Both the position numbers and the translations under genes were made by a program. Source: Allobosea sp. CS1GBMeth4 (GTDB taxonomy: Bacteria > Pseudomonadota > Alphaproteobacteria > Rhizobiales > Beijerinckiaceae). Taken from it: a stretch of DNA of 64,000 nt. The notes under the pieces are model-generated. The model was not told the origin of the DNA, searched no databases, and worked only from the letters and a program-made list of their open reading frames with translations. Shown here piece after piece: positions 1-7,806 of the stretch. The stretch covers positions 124,001-188,000 of the forward strand of contig NZ_FYAS01000016.1 in NCBI RefSeq assembly GCF_900185715.1, read 5' to 3'. The number at the start of each line of letters is the position of its first letter. Position 1 is the stretch's first letter.

Positions 1-312
1 AGCTGCTATGTCACCTACTGGTCTGGGCTCGATCTCGGCTCGCCGGCGACCAGTTCGCCCCTGCGCGGCAACGGCGCCAAGGGCAGCCCGGGCTGGCCCG
101 ACAGCCCGCAGATCGAAGCGCTGCGCGCCCGCTTCCTGACCGCCGGCGACCCGGCCGAGCAGAAGGCGATCGCCCGCGAGATCGAGCTGCAGGCGATGCA
201 GGATGTGCCCTATGTCCCGGCCGGCCAGTACCTGCAGCCGGTCGCCTATCGCAAGACCCTGACGGGCATGCTGAACGGCGTCCCTGTCTTCACCAATCTG
301 CGCAAGGGCTGA
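1..312 (+). CDS. Family-5 (peptide-type) ABC substrate-binding protein, C-terminal fragment
   Basis: Only the last 103 residues are in the window; the frame is open from base 1 to a TGA at 310-312. The fragment has the typical end of SBP_bac_5 proteins: a helix with paired acidic and basic residues, then a PYVPAGQY stretch, and a YRKTLTGML motif close to the C-terminus. The same YRK(T/S)LTGML motif ends the SBP at 28438-30024, so the two are likely paralogues of one subfamily. It lies 69 nt upstream of a GGT-like hydrolase on the same strand, suggesting that the imported ligand is a substrate of that enzyme. The ligand cannot be told from the fragment. Confidence 0.85.
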   Translation, partial: SCYVTYWSGLDLGSPATSSPLRGNGAKGSPGWPDSPQIEALRARFLTAGDPAEQKAIAREIELQAMQDVPYVPAGQYLQPVAYRKTLTGMLNGVPVFTNLRKG

Positions 313-381
313 CCGCCCTGCGCCTCCTTCCCCAGAAGGGCCGGCGATCGACGCCGGCCCTGTTCCACGAAAGCCTCTTTC

Positions 382-1977
382 ATGCGTGATCTCGAGCTTC
401 CCGGTCGGTCCCTCGCCATCAGCCGCAATGCGATGGCGGCGACCTCGCATCCCGCCTCGACGCTCGCCGCGCTCGACGTCATGAAGGCCGGCGGCACTGC
501 CATCGACGCCGCCATCGCCGCCTGCGCCGTGCAATGCGTGGTCGAGCCCGGCTCGACCGGGATCGGCGGCGACTGCTTCGCGCTCTATTCGCGCGGCGGT
601 TCGACCGACATCCTCGCCTATAATGGTTCGGGCCGCACGCCCGCCGCGGCGACCCTCGACTGGTATCGGAAGGCCGGCATCGCCACGCTGGAGCGGCATT
701 CGCCGCATGTCGTCACCGTGCCCGGCGCGATCGATGCCTGGACGCGGCTCAACAGGGACCATGGACGCCTGCCGCTGGCGGAGGTCCTCGCGCCCGCCAT
801 TGCCTATGCCCGCGACGGCTATGCACTGACGCCGCGCGTCGCCTACGACCTCGCCGCCCAGCGCGAGTTGCTGGCCAGGGACGCCAACGCCGCCGCGACC
901 TTCCTGGTCGACGGTCAGGCCCCGTCGGCGGGCACCGTGCAACGCCAGCCGGCCCTCGCCGCGACGCTCGAAGCGATCGGCCGCGAGGGGCGCGACGCCT
1001 TCTATCGCGGCGAGATCGCCAGGGAGATGGTCGCCTACCTCGAGGCCGCCGGCGGCCTGCACACGCTGGAGGACTTCGCCGCGGCCGAGGGTGAATACGT
1101 CACGCCGATCAGCGCGAGCTTCCGCGGCCGCACAGTCTATGAGTGCCCGCCCAACGGCCAGGGCGTGATCGCCCTGCTGATCATGAGGATCCTCGAGCGC
1201 TTCCAGCCCAAGGGCGGCCCGCTCGCCGTCGAGAACCTCCACATCGAGCTGGAGGCGACCCGGCTCGCCTATGCCGCGCGCGACCGCTTCCTCGCCGACC
1301 CCGCTGGGGCGCAGGTGCCGGTCGAGCATCTGCTGTCGGACAAGCTCGCCGGCGAGCTCGCCGGCATGATCGATCCCGAGCGCGCGCTCGATCCACTGCC
1401 GGTCATCCCCGGCGGCGCCGAGCACAAGGACACGGTCTACATCAGCGTCGTCGACAAGGACCGCAACGCCGTCTCCTTCATCAACTCGATCTTCTCGCCC
1501 TTTGGCAGCGGGCTGATGACCGGCAAGTCCGGCGTGCTCTTCCATAATCGCGGCCAGAGCTTCGTGCTGAAGGAGGGACATCCCAACGCGATCGCGCCGC
1601 GCAAGCGCCCGATGCACACCATCATTCCGGGCATGCTCGCCGAGGGCGGCCGCGTCGTCATGCCCTTCGGTGTCATGGGCGGGCACTACCAGGCCATGGG
1701 CCACGCGCACTTCCTGGCGAAGTTGTTCGACCACGGCCTCGACCTGCAGGAGGCGATCGACCTGCCGCGCCTCTTCCCGCTGCCGGGCACGAAGACGGTC
1801 GAGGCCGAAGGGCGCCTGCGCGACGGCGTCGGTGCGGCGCTCGCGGCGCGCGGCTTCGACGTTCAGCCGCCGAAATCGCCGATGGGCGGCGCCCAGGCAA
1901 TCTGGATCGACTGGGAGAAGGGCACGCTGACCGGCGGCTCCGACCCGCGCAAGGACGGCTGCGCCCTGGGGTATTGA
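382..1977 (+). CDS. Gamma-glutamyltransferase-family Ntn hydrolase, cytoplasmic type (GGT copy 1)
   Basis: A 531-residue protein of the GGT family, whose members self-cleave to expose an N-terminal threonine nucleophile and hydrolyse or transfer gamma-glutamyl and related acyl-amide groups. Visible features are the N-terminal GGTAIDAAIAA segment, the GSTGIGGDCF motif, and HKDTVYISVVD, where Thr351 aligns with the catalytic Thr of E. coli GGT (TTHYSVVD). The C-terminus has the GGSDPRKDG motif. There is no signal peptide, unlike classical periplasmic GGT, so it probably acts in the cytoplasm on an imported compound. It follows an SBP gene and precedes a dehydratase. True substrate unknown; gamma-glutamyl peptides are only one possibility. 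Confidence 0.9.
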   Translation: MRDLELPGRSLAISRNAMAATSHPASTLAALDVMKAGGTAIDAAIAACAVQCVVEPGSTGIGGDCFALYSRGGSTDILAYNGSGRTPAAATLDWYRKAGIATLERHSPHVVTVPGAIDAWTRLNRDHGRLPLAEVLAPAIAYARDGYALTPRVAYDLAAQRELLARDANAAATFLVDGQAPSAGTVQRQPALAATLEAIGREGRDAFYRGEIAREMVAYLEAAGGLHTLEDFAAAEGEYVTPISASFRGRTVYECPPNGQGVIALLIMRILERFQPKGGPLAVENLHIELEATRLAYAARDRFLADPAGAQVPVEHLLSDKLAGELAGMIDPERALDPLPVIPGGAEHKDTVYISVVDKDRNAVSFINSIFSPFGSGLMTGKSGVLFHNRGQSFVLKEGHPNAIAPRKRPMHTIIPGMLAEGGRVVMPFGVMGGHYQAMGHAHFLAKLFDHGLDLQEAIDLPRLFPLPGTKTVEAEGRLRDGVGAALAARGFDVQPPKSPMGGAQAIWIDWEKGTLTGGSDPRKDGCALGY

Positions 1978-1986
1978 GGGCAACGC

Positions 1987-2012
1987 GAGGCCGCCCTGCA
2001 CGCGGCGGCCTC
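1987..2012 (+). terminator. GC-rich hairpin between GGT and dehydratase genes
   Basis: A perfect 9-bp inverted repeat (GAGGCCGCC at 1987-1995 and its complement at 2004-2012) with an 8-nt loop starts 10 nt after the GGT stop. No T-run follows, so it may be a weak terminator or an mRNA-stabilising stem rather than a full intrinsic terminator. Confidence 0.45.
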
Positions 2013-2070
2013 GACAGCGCCGGCGATCCGGCCATGCTTCTCTCCACAACAAGTCGAGGGAGAAGCGGGC

Positions 2071-3774
2071 ATGGCGGGCGAGGAACCGAAAGGGCGCGGC
2101 ATCGCCGGCGGGTTGACCAATTACGGCGATCCGGACTTCGCCGCTTATCTGCGCCGCTCCTTCGCCCGCTCCATGGGCTATTCCGACGAGGCCCTTGGCC
2201 GCCCGATCGTCGGCATCGCCAACACCTATAGCGGCTTCAACAACTGCCACCGCCACTTCCCGGAATTGCTGGAGGCGGTGAAGCGCGGCGTGCTGATGGC
2301 CGGCGGCCTCCCCGTCGAATTCCCGACCATCTCGCTCGGCGAGGTCTTCCTCAATCCGACCAGCCTGAAGTTCCGCAATCTGATGGCGATGGCCACTGAG
2401 GAGATGATCCGCGCCCAGCCGATCGACGCGGTCGTGCTGATGGGCGGCTGCGACAAGACCGTGCCGGCGCAGTTGATGGCGGCGCTCTCGGCCAATGTCC
2501 CGGCCGTCCAGCTCGTCGCCGGGCCGATGTCGACCGGCCGCCACAAAGGCGAGCGGCTCGGCGCCTGCACCGATTGCCGCCGCTTCTGGGCCCGCTTCCG
2601 CGCCGGCGAGATCGGCGAGGCCGAGATCGAGGCGGTCGAGGGCCGGCTCGCCACCACCGCCGGCACCTGCGCGGTGATGGGCACGGCCTCGACCATGGCC
2701 TGCATCGCCGAGACCCTGGGGCTCGCCCTGCCGCGCTCGGCCGCCATCCCCGCCGTCCATGCCGACCGCCTGCGCTGCGCCGAGGAGAGCGGCAGGCGCG
2801 CCGTCGCCCTGATCGGCACGAAGGAGCTGCTGCCCCGCCGGATCGTCACCGAGCAGGCGATCGAGAACGCCTGGCGCGTGCTGCTGGCGATCTCGGGCTC
2901 GACCAATGCCGTCGTCCACCTCACCGCGATCGCCCGCCGCGCCGGCATCAGGGTCGACCTCGATCGTCTCAACCGGCTTTCCGACGAGACGCCGGTGCTG
3001 GTGAACCTGAAGCCGGTCGGCGACAACTACATGGAGGACTTCTTCGCCGCCGGCGGCGTCCCCGCCGTACTGCGGGAACTGCGCGACCTGCTGCATCTCG
3101 ACTGCCTCGGCGTGACAGGCCGGACGCTCCGCGAGCTGATCGACGCGCCCCTCGCCGACCAGGTCGACCGCGCGATCATCCGGCCGCGATCGGAGCCGGT
3201 CGACCCCGATGGCGGGCTCGTCGCCGTGTTCGGCTCGCTCGCCCCGCGCGGTGCCATCGTCAAGCGCGCCGCGGCCGAGAAGCGCCTGCTCGAGCACGAG
3301 GGCCGCGCCGTGGTCTTCTCGTCGCTGGACGACCTCTCGGCCCGCATCGACGATCCCGACCTCGAGGTCGGCCCGGACGACGTCCTCGTCCTGCAGAATG
3401 CCGGCCCGAGGAGCGCCGCCGCCATGCCGGAAGCCGGCTATCTGCCGATCCCGCGCAAGCTCGCGGCCAGAGGCGTCAAGGACATGGTCCGCATCTCCGA
3501 CGCCCGCATGTCCGGCACCGCCTATGGCGCGATCGTCCTGCATGTCGCGCCGGAAGCGGCGGTCGGCGGCCCGCTCGCTCTGGTCCGCACCGGCGACCGC
3601 ATCCGGCTCAGCGTCGCCGAGCGCCGGCTCGACCTGCTGGTGGACGAGGCCGAGCTCGACGCGCGCCGGGCCGCCCTGCCGCCGGCGCCGGCCAGGCAGC
3701 GTCGTGGCTATGACCGGCTCTATGACGAGCACGTGCTCCAGGCCGATGAGGGCGTCGATTTCGACTTCTGCTGA
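2071..3774 (+). CDS. IlvD/Edd-family dehydratase, probably an aldonate (sugar-acid) dehydratase
   Basis: A 567-residue IlvD/Edd dehydratase that removes water from a 2,3-dihydroxy acid to give a 2-oxo acid using an Fe-S cluster and Mg2+. Three cysteines expected to hold the cluster are visible: Cys59 (NNCHRHF), Cys127 (GGCDKTVP) and Cys200 (AGTCAVMG). The serine base lies in DARMSGTAYG (Ser481). The three-Cys pattern and length match L-arabinonate/D-xylonate-type dehydratases better than branched-chain IlvD or Edd (known family trend). The ATG is preceded by GAGGGAG. No aldolase or sugar dehydrogenase is adjacent. A link to the deoxy-sugar cluster near 46-53 kb is possible, but that is inference. 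Confidence 0.88.
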   Translation: MAGEEPKGRGIAGGLTNYGDPDFAAYLRRSFARSMGYSDEALGRPIVGIANTYSGFNNCHRHFPELLEAVKRGVLMAGGLPVEFPTISLGEVFLNPTSLKFRNLMAMATEEMIRAQPIDAVVLMGGCDKTVPAQLMAALSANVPAVQLVAGPMSTGRHKGERLGACTDCRRFWARFRAGEIGEAEIEAVEGRLATTAGTCAVMGTASTMACIAETLGLALPRSAAIPAVHADRLRCAEESGRRAVALIGTKELLPRRIVTEQAIENAWRVLLAISGSTNAVVHLTAIARRAGIRVDLDRLNRLSDETPVLVNLKPVGDNYMEDFFAAGGVPAVLRELRDLLHLDCLGVTGRTLRELIDAPLADQVDRAIIRPRSEPVDPDGGLVAVFGSLAPRGAIVKRAAAEKRLLEHEGRAVVFSSLDDLSARIDDPDLEVGPDDVLVLQNAGPRSAAAMPEAGYLPIPRKLAARGVKDMVRISDARMSGTAYGAIVLHVAPEAAVGGPLALVRTGDRIRLSVAERRLDLLVDEAELDARRAALPPAPARQRRGYDRLYDEHVLQADEGVDFDFC

Positions 3775-3902
3775 GGCGCGCCATGGCGAAGCACCTGACG
3801 AAGCTTCGCGGATCGCAACGGCCCGATGCCGCCGGAGTGGTTGACCCGCGGCGGATTTCCGCCAGCAATGCGGCCTCATCAAATCAGTTCGACGAGGCCA
3901 CC

Positions 3903-5147
3903 ATGAACAAGCACGTCTCCGGCATCGATGCCGCCAAGCTCGACAGGCTGGCGCAGGTCGCGGTCAAGGTCGGCCTCAACCTGCAGCCGGGGCAGGACCT
4001 GTTCCTGACCGCGCCGGTCGCGGCGCTGCCGCTGGTCAGGCGGATCGCCGAGCACGCCTACAAGGCCGGCGCCGGCCTCGTCACGCCGATCCTCTCCGAC
4101 GAGGCGCTGACTCTGGCGCGCTACCGCTTCGGCCAGGATGCCAGCTTCGACCGCGCCCCCTCCTGGCTCTACGAGGGTGTCGGCAAGGCCTTCGCGGCCA
4201 ACACCGCCCGCCTCGCCATCGTCGGCGACAATCCGATGCTGCTCGCCGGTCAGGATCCGGCCAAGGTCGCGCGCGCCAACAAGGCGAACTCGATCGCCTA
4301 CCAGCCGGCGCTGGAGAAGATCGCCAATTTCGACATCAACTGGAACATCGTCTCCTATCCCGGCGCGGCCTGGGCCCAGCAGGTCTTCCCCGGCGATGCC
4401 GAGGAGGTCGCGGTGGCCCGCCTGGCCGAGGTCATCTTCGCCGCCTCGCGCGTCGACCGCGACGACCCGATCGCCGCCTGGGCGCAGCACAACGCCGCTT
4501 TGGCGCAGCGCACGAAATGGCTGAACGGCCAGCGCTTTTCCGCGCTGCATTTCACCGGCCCCGGCACCGACCTCACCATCGGCCTCGCCGACGGGCATGA
4601 ATGGGAAGGCGGCGCCTCGACCGCCAAGAACGGCATCACCTGCAACGCCAACATTCCGACCGAAGAGGTCTTCACCACCCCGCATGCCCGCCGCGTCGAG
4701 GGGCATGTCTCCTCGACCAAGCCGCTCTCCTATCAGGGCACGCTGATCGACGAGATCCAGGTGCGCTTCGAGGCCGGGGCGATCGTCGAGGCGAGGGCGA
4801 GCCGCGGCGAGGAGGTGCTGAACAAGGTGCTCGACACCGACGAGGGTGCGCGCCGGCTCGGCGAAGTCGCGCTGGTGCCGCATTCCTCGCCGATCTCGCA
4901 GAGCGGCATCCTCTTCTACAATACACTCTTCGACGAGAACGCCTCCTGCCACATCGCGCTCGGCCAGTGCTATTCGAAGTGCTTCGTCGACGGCACCAGG
5001 CTGACGCCCGAGCAGATCGCGGCCCAGGGCGGCAACAAGAGCCTGATCCATATCGACTGGATGATCGGCTCCGACGAGATCGACATCGACGGCATCAAGC
5101 CCGACGGCAACCGCGTTCCGGTCTTCCGCAAGGGCGAATGGGCTTGA
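3903..5147 (+). CDS. M29-family metallo-aminopeptidase
   Basis: A 414-residue aminopeptidase of the thermophilic M29 family (AmpS/PepS type), a cytosolic dimetal enzyme that removes N-terminal residues from peptides. Supporting motifs are the Gly-rich LTIGLADGHEW strand, NIPTEEVFTTPH (metal-ligand glutamates), GEVALVPHSSPI, the SCHIALGQCY histidine and IHIDWMIGS near the C-terminus. The start at 3903 gives the normal family length. An in-frame ATG at 3783 would add a 40-residue tail of no clear fold and is not preferred. Next to GGT and peptide-type transport genes, it fits peptide catabolism. Confidence 0.9.
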   Translation: MNKHVSGIDAAKLDRLAQVAVKVGLNLQPGQDLFLTAPVAALPLVRRIAEHAYKAGAGLVTPILSDEALTLARYRFGQDASFDRAPSWLYEGVGKAFAANTARLAIVGDNPMLLAGQDPAKVARANKANSIAYQPALEKIANFDINWNIVSYPGAAWAQQVFPGDAEEVAVARLAEVIFAASRVDRDDPIAAWAQHNAALAQRTKWLNGQRFSALHFTGPGTDLTIGLADGHEWEGGASTAKNGITCNANIPTEEVFTTPHARRVEGHVSSTKPLSYQGTLIDEIQVRFEAGAIVEARASRGEEVLNKVLDTDEGARRLGEVALVPHSSPISQSGILFYNTLFDENASCHIALGQCYSKCFVDGTRLTPEQIAAQGGNKSLIHIDWMIGSDEIDIDGIKPDGNRVPVFRKGEWA

Positions 5148-5158
5148 GAGGAGCTTGT

Positions 5159-5241
5159 CGTCATTGCGAGCACAGCAAAGCAATCCAGCTTCGCGCCCGC
5201 TGCCCCTGGATTGCTTCGTCGCTGCGCTCCTCGCAATGACG
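5159..5241. repeat. Intergenic palindromic element, family C copy 1
   Basis: A long imperfect hairpin with perfect 12-bp outer arms (CGTCATTGCGAG at 5159-5170 and its complement at 5230-5241) and inner arms built on AAGCAATCCAG/CTGGATTGCTT. It fills the gap between two convergent genes and could act as a bidirectional terminator. A second copy lies at 25209-25296. Confidence 0.85.
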
Positions 5242-5258
5242 GGGAGCGCGAGCTTGCA

Positions 5259-6608
5259 TCACCCGCCTTGGTCGATCCGCGCCAGCGCCACCTCGATCGC
5301 GGCGAAAATCTCCTCGATCTCCGCGGGCGCGATCACCAGCGCCGGCGACAGCACCAGCGTGTCGCCGGCATTGCGGATCAGCACGCCGGCATCGAGGCAG
5401 AGCCTGCCCACCTCCCCGCCCCTGGCGCCGTCGGCATCCGGGCGCGGCGCGAGATCGATCGCGCAGAGCAGGCCGGCGGTGCGGATATCGACGACATGGG
5501 CCGAGCCCTTCAGCCGGTGCGCCCGCTCCTCCCAGAGCGGCAGCACCTCGGCGAGCCCGCCCAGGATGTCCTGCTCGGCGAAGACGTCGAGCGTCGCGAG
5601 GCCCGCGGCGCAGGCGAGCGGATGGGCCGAATAGGTATAGCCGTGGAAGAGCTCGATCGCCTCGGGCGGGCCGGCCATGAAGGCCTCGTAGACATGGCCG
5701 GCGACGAGGACGCCGCCCATCGGTACCGCGCCGTTGGTCATGCCCTTGGCGCAACACATCAGATCCGGCCTGACGCCGTAGGCTTGCGCTGCGAAGGGAG
5801 CCCCCAGCCGGCCGAAGCCGGTGATGACCTCGTCGAAGATCAGCAGGACGCCGTGCCGGTCGCAGATCGCGCGCAGCCGTTCGAGATAGCCCCTGGGCGG
5901 CGGATAGACCCCGCCCGAACCCGTCACCGGCTCGACGATGACGGCCGCGACCGTCTCGGGATCATGGATCTGCAGCAAGGTCTCCAGCTCCTCCGCCGCG
6001 GCGAGCCCGCCCTCCGGCCGGCCGCGCGAGAACGCCATGGTCGCGCGATCGTAAGGCAGGGGCAGATGCGCGACATCCGGCAGCAACGGCCCGAAGGCGG
6101 CCTTGTGCCGGCCGATGCCGGAGACCGAGAGCCCGCCCCAGCCCATGCCGTGATAGCCCTTGGCCCGGCCGATCAGCTTGGTCCGCGAAGCCTGGCCGCG
6201 CGCCCGATGATAGGCCCGCGCGATCTTCAGCGCGGTATCGACCGCTTCCGAGCCGGAATTGACGAAGAAGACATGCTCGATGCCCTCCGGCGCGATGTCG
6301 CAGAGCCGCGCCGCATAGGCCCGCGCATCGGGATGGCTCATCTTGAAGGAGGAGACGAAGTCGAGCCGCCCGGCCGCAGCGCGGATCGCCTCGGTGATCC
6401 TCGCCTGGCCGTGCCCGGCGTTGACGCACCAGAGCCCCGCCATGCCGTCGAGCACGCGCCGCCCGTCCGGTGTGACGTAGTGCATGCCCTCCGCCCGTTC
6501 GAACAGCAGCGGCGCCTGCCGGAAGGCGCGCATCGGCGTGAACGGCATCCAGAACGCGTCGGGAGCGTTGTCGAGGCGGTTTCCGGGGGCAAGCGCATGC
6601 GCGGTCAT
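5259..6608 (-). CDS. Class III (omega) aminotransferase, beta-alanine:pyruvate type
   Basis: A 449-residue PLP enzyme of aminotransferase class III, moving an amino group between an omega-amino acid or amine and pyruvate or another oxo acid. Motifs visible are FVNSGSEAVDTALK (phosphate binding), IFDEVITGFGR with the PLP-N1 aspartate at Asp259, and CAKGMTNGAVPMG with Lys288 as the Schiff-base lysine. The N-terminal FWMPFTPMR segment is typical of beta-alanine/taurine/pyruvate omega-aminotransferases. It is downstream of the tandem-wHTH GntR gene on the same strand, with a palindromic element and a candidate operator between them. The exact amine donor is not predictable. Confidence 0.9.
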   Translation of the reverse strand: MTAHALAPGNRLDNAPDAFWMPFTPMRAFRQAPLLFERAEGMHYVTPDGRRVLDGMAGLWCVNAGHGQARITEAIRAAAGRLDFVSSFKMSHPDARAYAARLCDIAPEGIEHVFFVNSGSEAVDTALKIARAYHRARGQASRTKLIGRAKGYHGMGWGGLSVSGIGRHKAAFGPLLPDVAHLPLPYDRATMAFSRGRPEGGLAAAEELETLLQIHDPETVAAVIVEPVTGSGGVYPPPRGYLERLRAICDRHGVLLIFDEVITGFGRLGAPFAAQAYGVRPDLMCCAKGMTNGAVPMGGVLVAGHVYEAFMAGPPEAIELFHGYTYSAHPLACAAGLATLDVFAEQDILGGLAEVLPLWEERAHRLKGSAHVVDIRTAGLLCAIDLAPRPDADGARGGEVGRLCLDAGVLIRNAGDTLVLSPALVIAPAEIEEIFAAIEVALARIDQGG

Positions 6609-6639
6609 GGCGGGGTCCTCGCTATGGATCGCCGCACGA

Positions 6640-6663
6640 TGTCTTTCTTTAGCTCAAAAGACA
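6640..6663. promoter_or_regulatory. Candidate GntR operator upstream of the aminotransferase
   Basis: A perfect 7-bp inverted repeat TGTCTTT (6640-6646)/AAAGACA (6657-6663) with a 10-nt spacer, 32 nt upstream of the aminotransferase start. The half-site TTGTCTT, read on the minus strand, is also present in the inverted repeat upstream of the GntR gene itself. Binding is inferred. Confidence 0.4.
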
Positions 6664-6710
6664 ATAGTGAGAAGGCCAGTCTTGACCAGGACCTTCCGAC
6701 CTCCTCAGCC

Positions 6711-6825
6711 CTCATCCTGAGGAGCGCTCCGCAGGAGCGCGTCTCGAAGGATGCTTCAGCTTCCTCCCGAACCGCCTGGAGCATCCTTCGGGACGGTCGC
6801 TGCCGCGACCTCCCCAGGATGGGGG
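6711..6825. repeat. Intergenic palindromic element, family E
   Basis: An imperfect inverted repeat with outer arms built on CTCATCCTGAGGAG and its near complement (CCCCAGGATGGGGG) and inner arms CGAAGGATGCT/AGCATCCTTCG. It lies between the GntR gene and the aminotransferase, both on the minus strand. No coding potential. Confidence 0.75.
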
Positions 6826-6843
6826 CTCAGAGAAACGATACGG

Positions 6844-7725
6844 TCAGCCCAGCCCGTCCGGACGGCGCAATTGCATCGCGCGCTGGAGATGGCTGCGCAT
6901 CAGCGCGCTGGCGAGCTGGAGATCGCCGGCTTCGATCGTCGCGAGCATCTGCAGATGCTCGCGGCAATTCACCACGACGCGCTCATAGCCATAAGTCCAG
7001 TCGTAATTGGACAGACGCCGGAGCTGGTTCTGGCGGCGCACGGCGGAGTGGATGAAGCGGTTGCCGGAGGCGGCCGCCAGCCCCTCGTGGAAATCGGCGT
7101 TCATCTCGTAGAAGCCGATCGCCGAGCTCTCCTTCCAGGGGAGCGACAGGGTCAGCTCATGCCGTGCCCGCATCTCGTCGATCCAGGCCTGGTCCAGCAC
7201 GAAGCCGGGCTCGAGGAACACCATCGGCTCGATCAGCAGTCGGAAGCGATAGCGCTCGTCATGCACCGACTGGTCGCGCGGCTCGTGCAGGAAGCGCCAG
7301 CCATAGCCGCGCTTGCGCTCGACCATGTCGAGATCGGCCAAGCGCGCCATCAATCGCTGCACCTCCTGCCGGCCGAGCTCGTAGCGCCGCATCAGCTCGA
7401 GCTCGGAAATCTCGTCGGGCAGGCGCCCGCCATGGCGGTCATGCGCCACCCTGACCATGGCGAGCTCGGTCGCGTCGACGCTCGCGCCCGAATCGCCCGA
7501 CATCTCCGGCGCACTCAACAGCTCGACGCCCTTGTTGGGGTGCCGGCGCACCAGCCCCTGCCGGGCGAGATGGTCGATCGCGGCGCGAACCGGGGTGCGC
7601 GAGACGTTGAGGCGCCGCGCCGCGCTGTTCTCGTTGAGCCACGCGCCCGCTTCCAGCCCATCCTCCCGGACCATGCGGAGGATCCGCTCCGCAATGTCCT
7701 GCTGCAATCGTGTCGGCGTCGTCAT
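6844..7725 (-). CDS. GntR/FCD-family regulator with two winged-helix domains
   Basis: A 293-residue regulator. Residues about 5-70 form a GntR winged helix (SAARRLNVSRTPVRAAIDHL). A second GntR-like winged helix follows at about 90-145 (SELELMRRYELGRQEVQ, ending in an RGYGWRF wing). The C-terminal part is an FCD ligand domain with the metal-binding pattern NADFHEGL, EHLQMLATIEAGD and MRSHL. Two DNA-binding domains in one chain are unusual for this family. The start at 7725 is the first ATG that gives the normal N-terminus. It is divergent from the C45 hydrolase gene and upstream of the aminotransferase; inverted repeats with a shared half-site precede both. Confidence 0.88.
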   Translation of the reverse strand: MTTPTRLQQDIAERILRMVREDGLEAGAWLNENSAARRLNVSRTPVRAAIDHLARQGLVRRHPNKGVELLSAPEMSGDSGASVDATELAMVRVAHDRHGGRLPDEISELELMRRYELGRQEVQRLMARLADLDMVERKRGYGWRFLHEPRDQSVHDERYRFRLLIEPMVFLEPGFVLDQAWIDEMRARHELTLSLPWKESSAIGFYEMNADFHEGLAAASGNRFIHSAVRRQNQLRRLSNYDWTYGYERVVVNCREHLQMLATIEAGDLQLASALMRSHLQRAMQLRRPDGLG

Positions 7726-7739
7726 TGCAGGGCTCTTGA

Positions 7740-7765
7740 TTGTCTTAGTTTGAAATGAAATACAA
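7740..7765. promoter_or_regulatory. Candidate operator/promoter in the divergent gntR - C45 hydrolase gap
   Basis: Inverted half-sites TTGTCTT (7740-7746) and AATACAA (7759-7765; complement TTGTATT) flank a 12-nt spacer, resembling FCD-GntR operators. TACAAT at 7761-7766 could be the -10 box for the C45 hydrolase. This would place transcription start near 7773 and supports translation from 7807 rather than from the ATG at 7768. Confidence 0.4.
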
Positions 7766-7806
7766 TATTGACTGACACAGCGCCAGTGCGATGCGGAGAC
7801 TTGGTC

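Noticed and set aside
3783-3902. Upstream in-frame ATG extending the M29 aminopeptidase by 40 residues
   Set aside because: The extension has no family similarity and the ATG at 3903 gives normal length.
5211-7055. 614-codon plus-strand frame across the aminotransferase
   Set aside because: Antisense shadow; the minus strand encodes a canonical class III aminotransferase with Lys288 and Asp259 in place.
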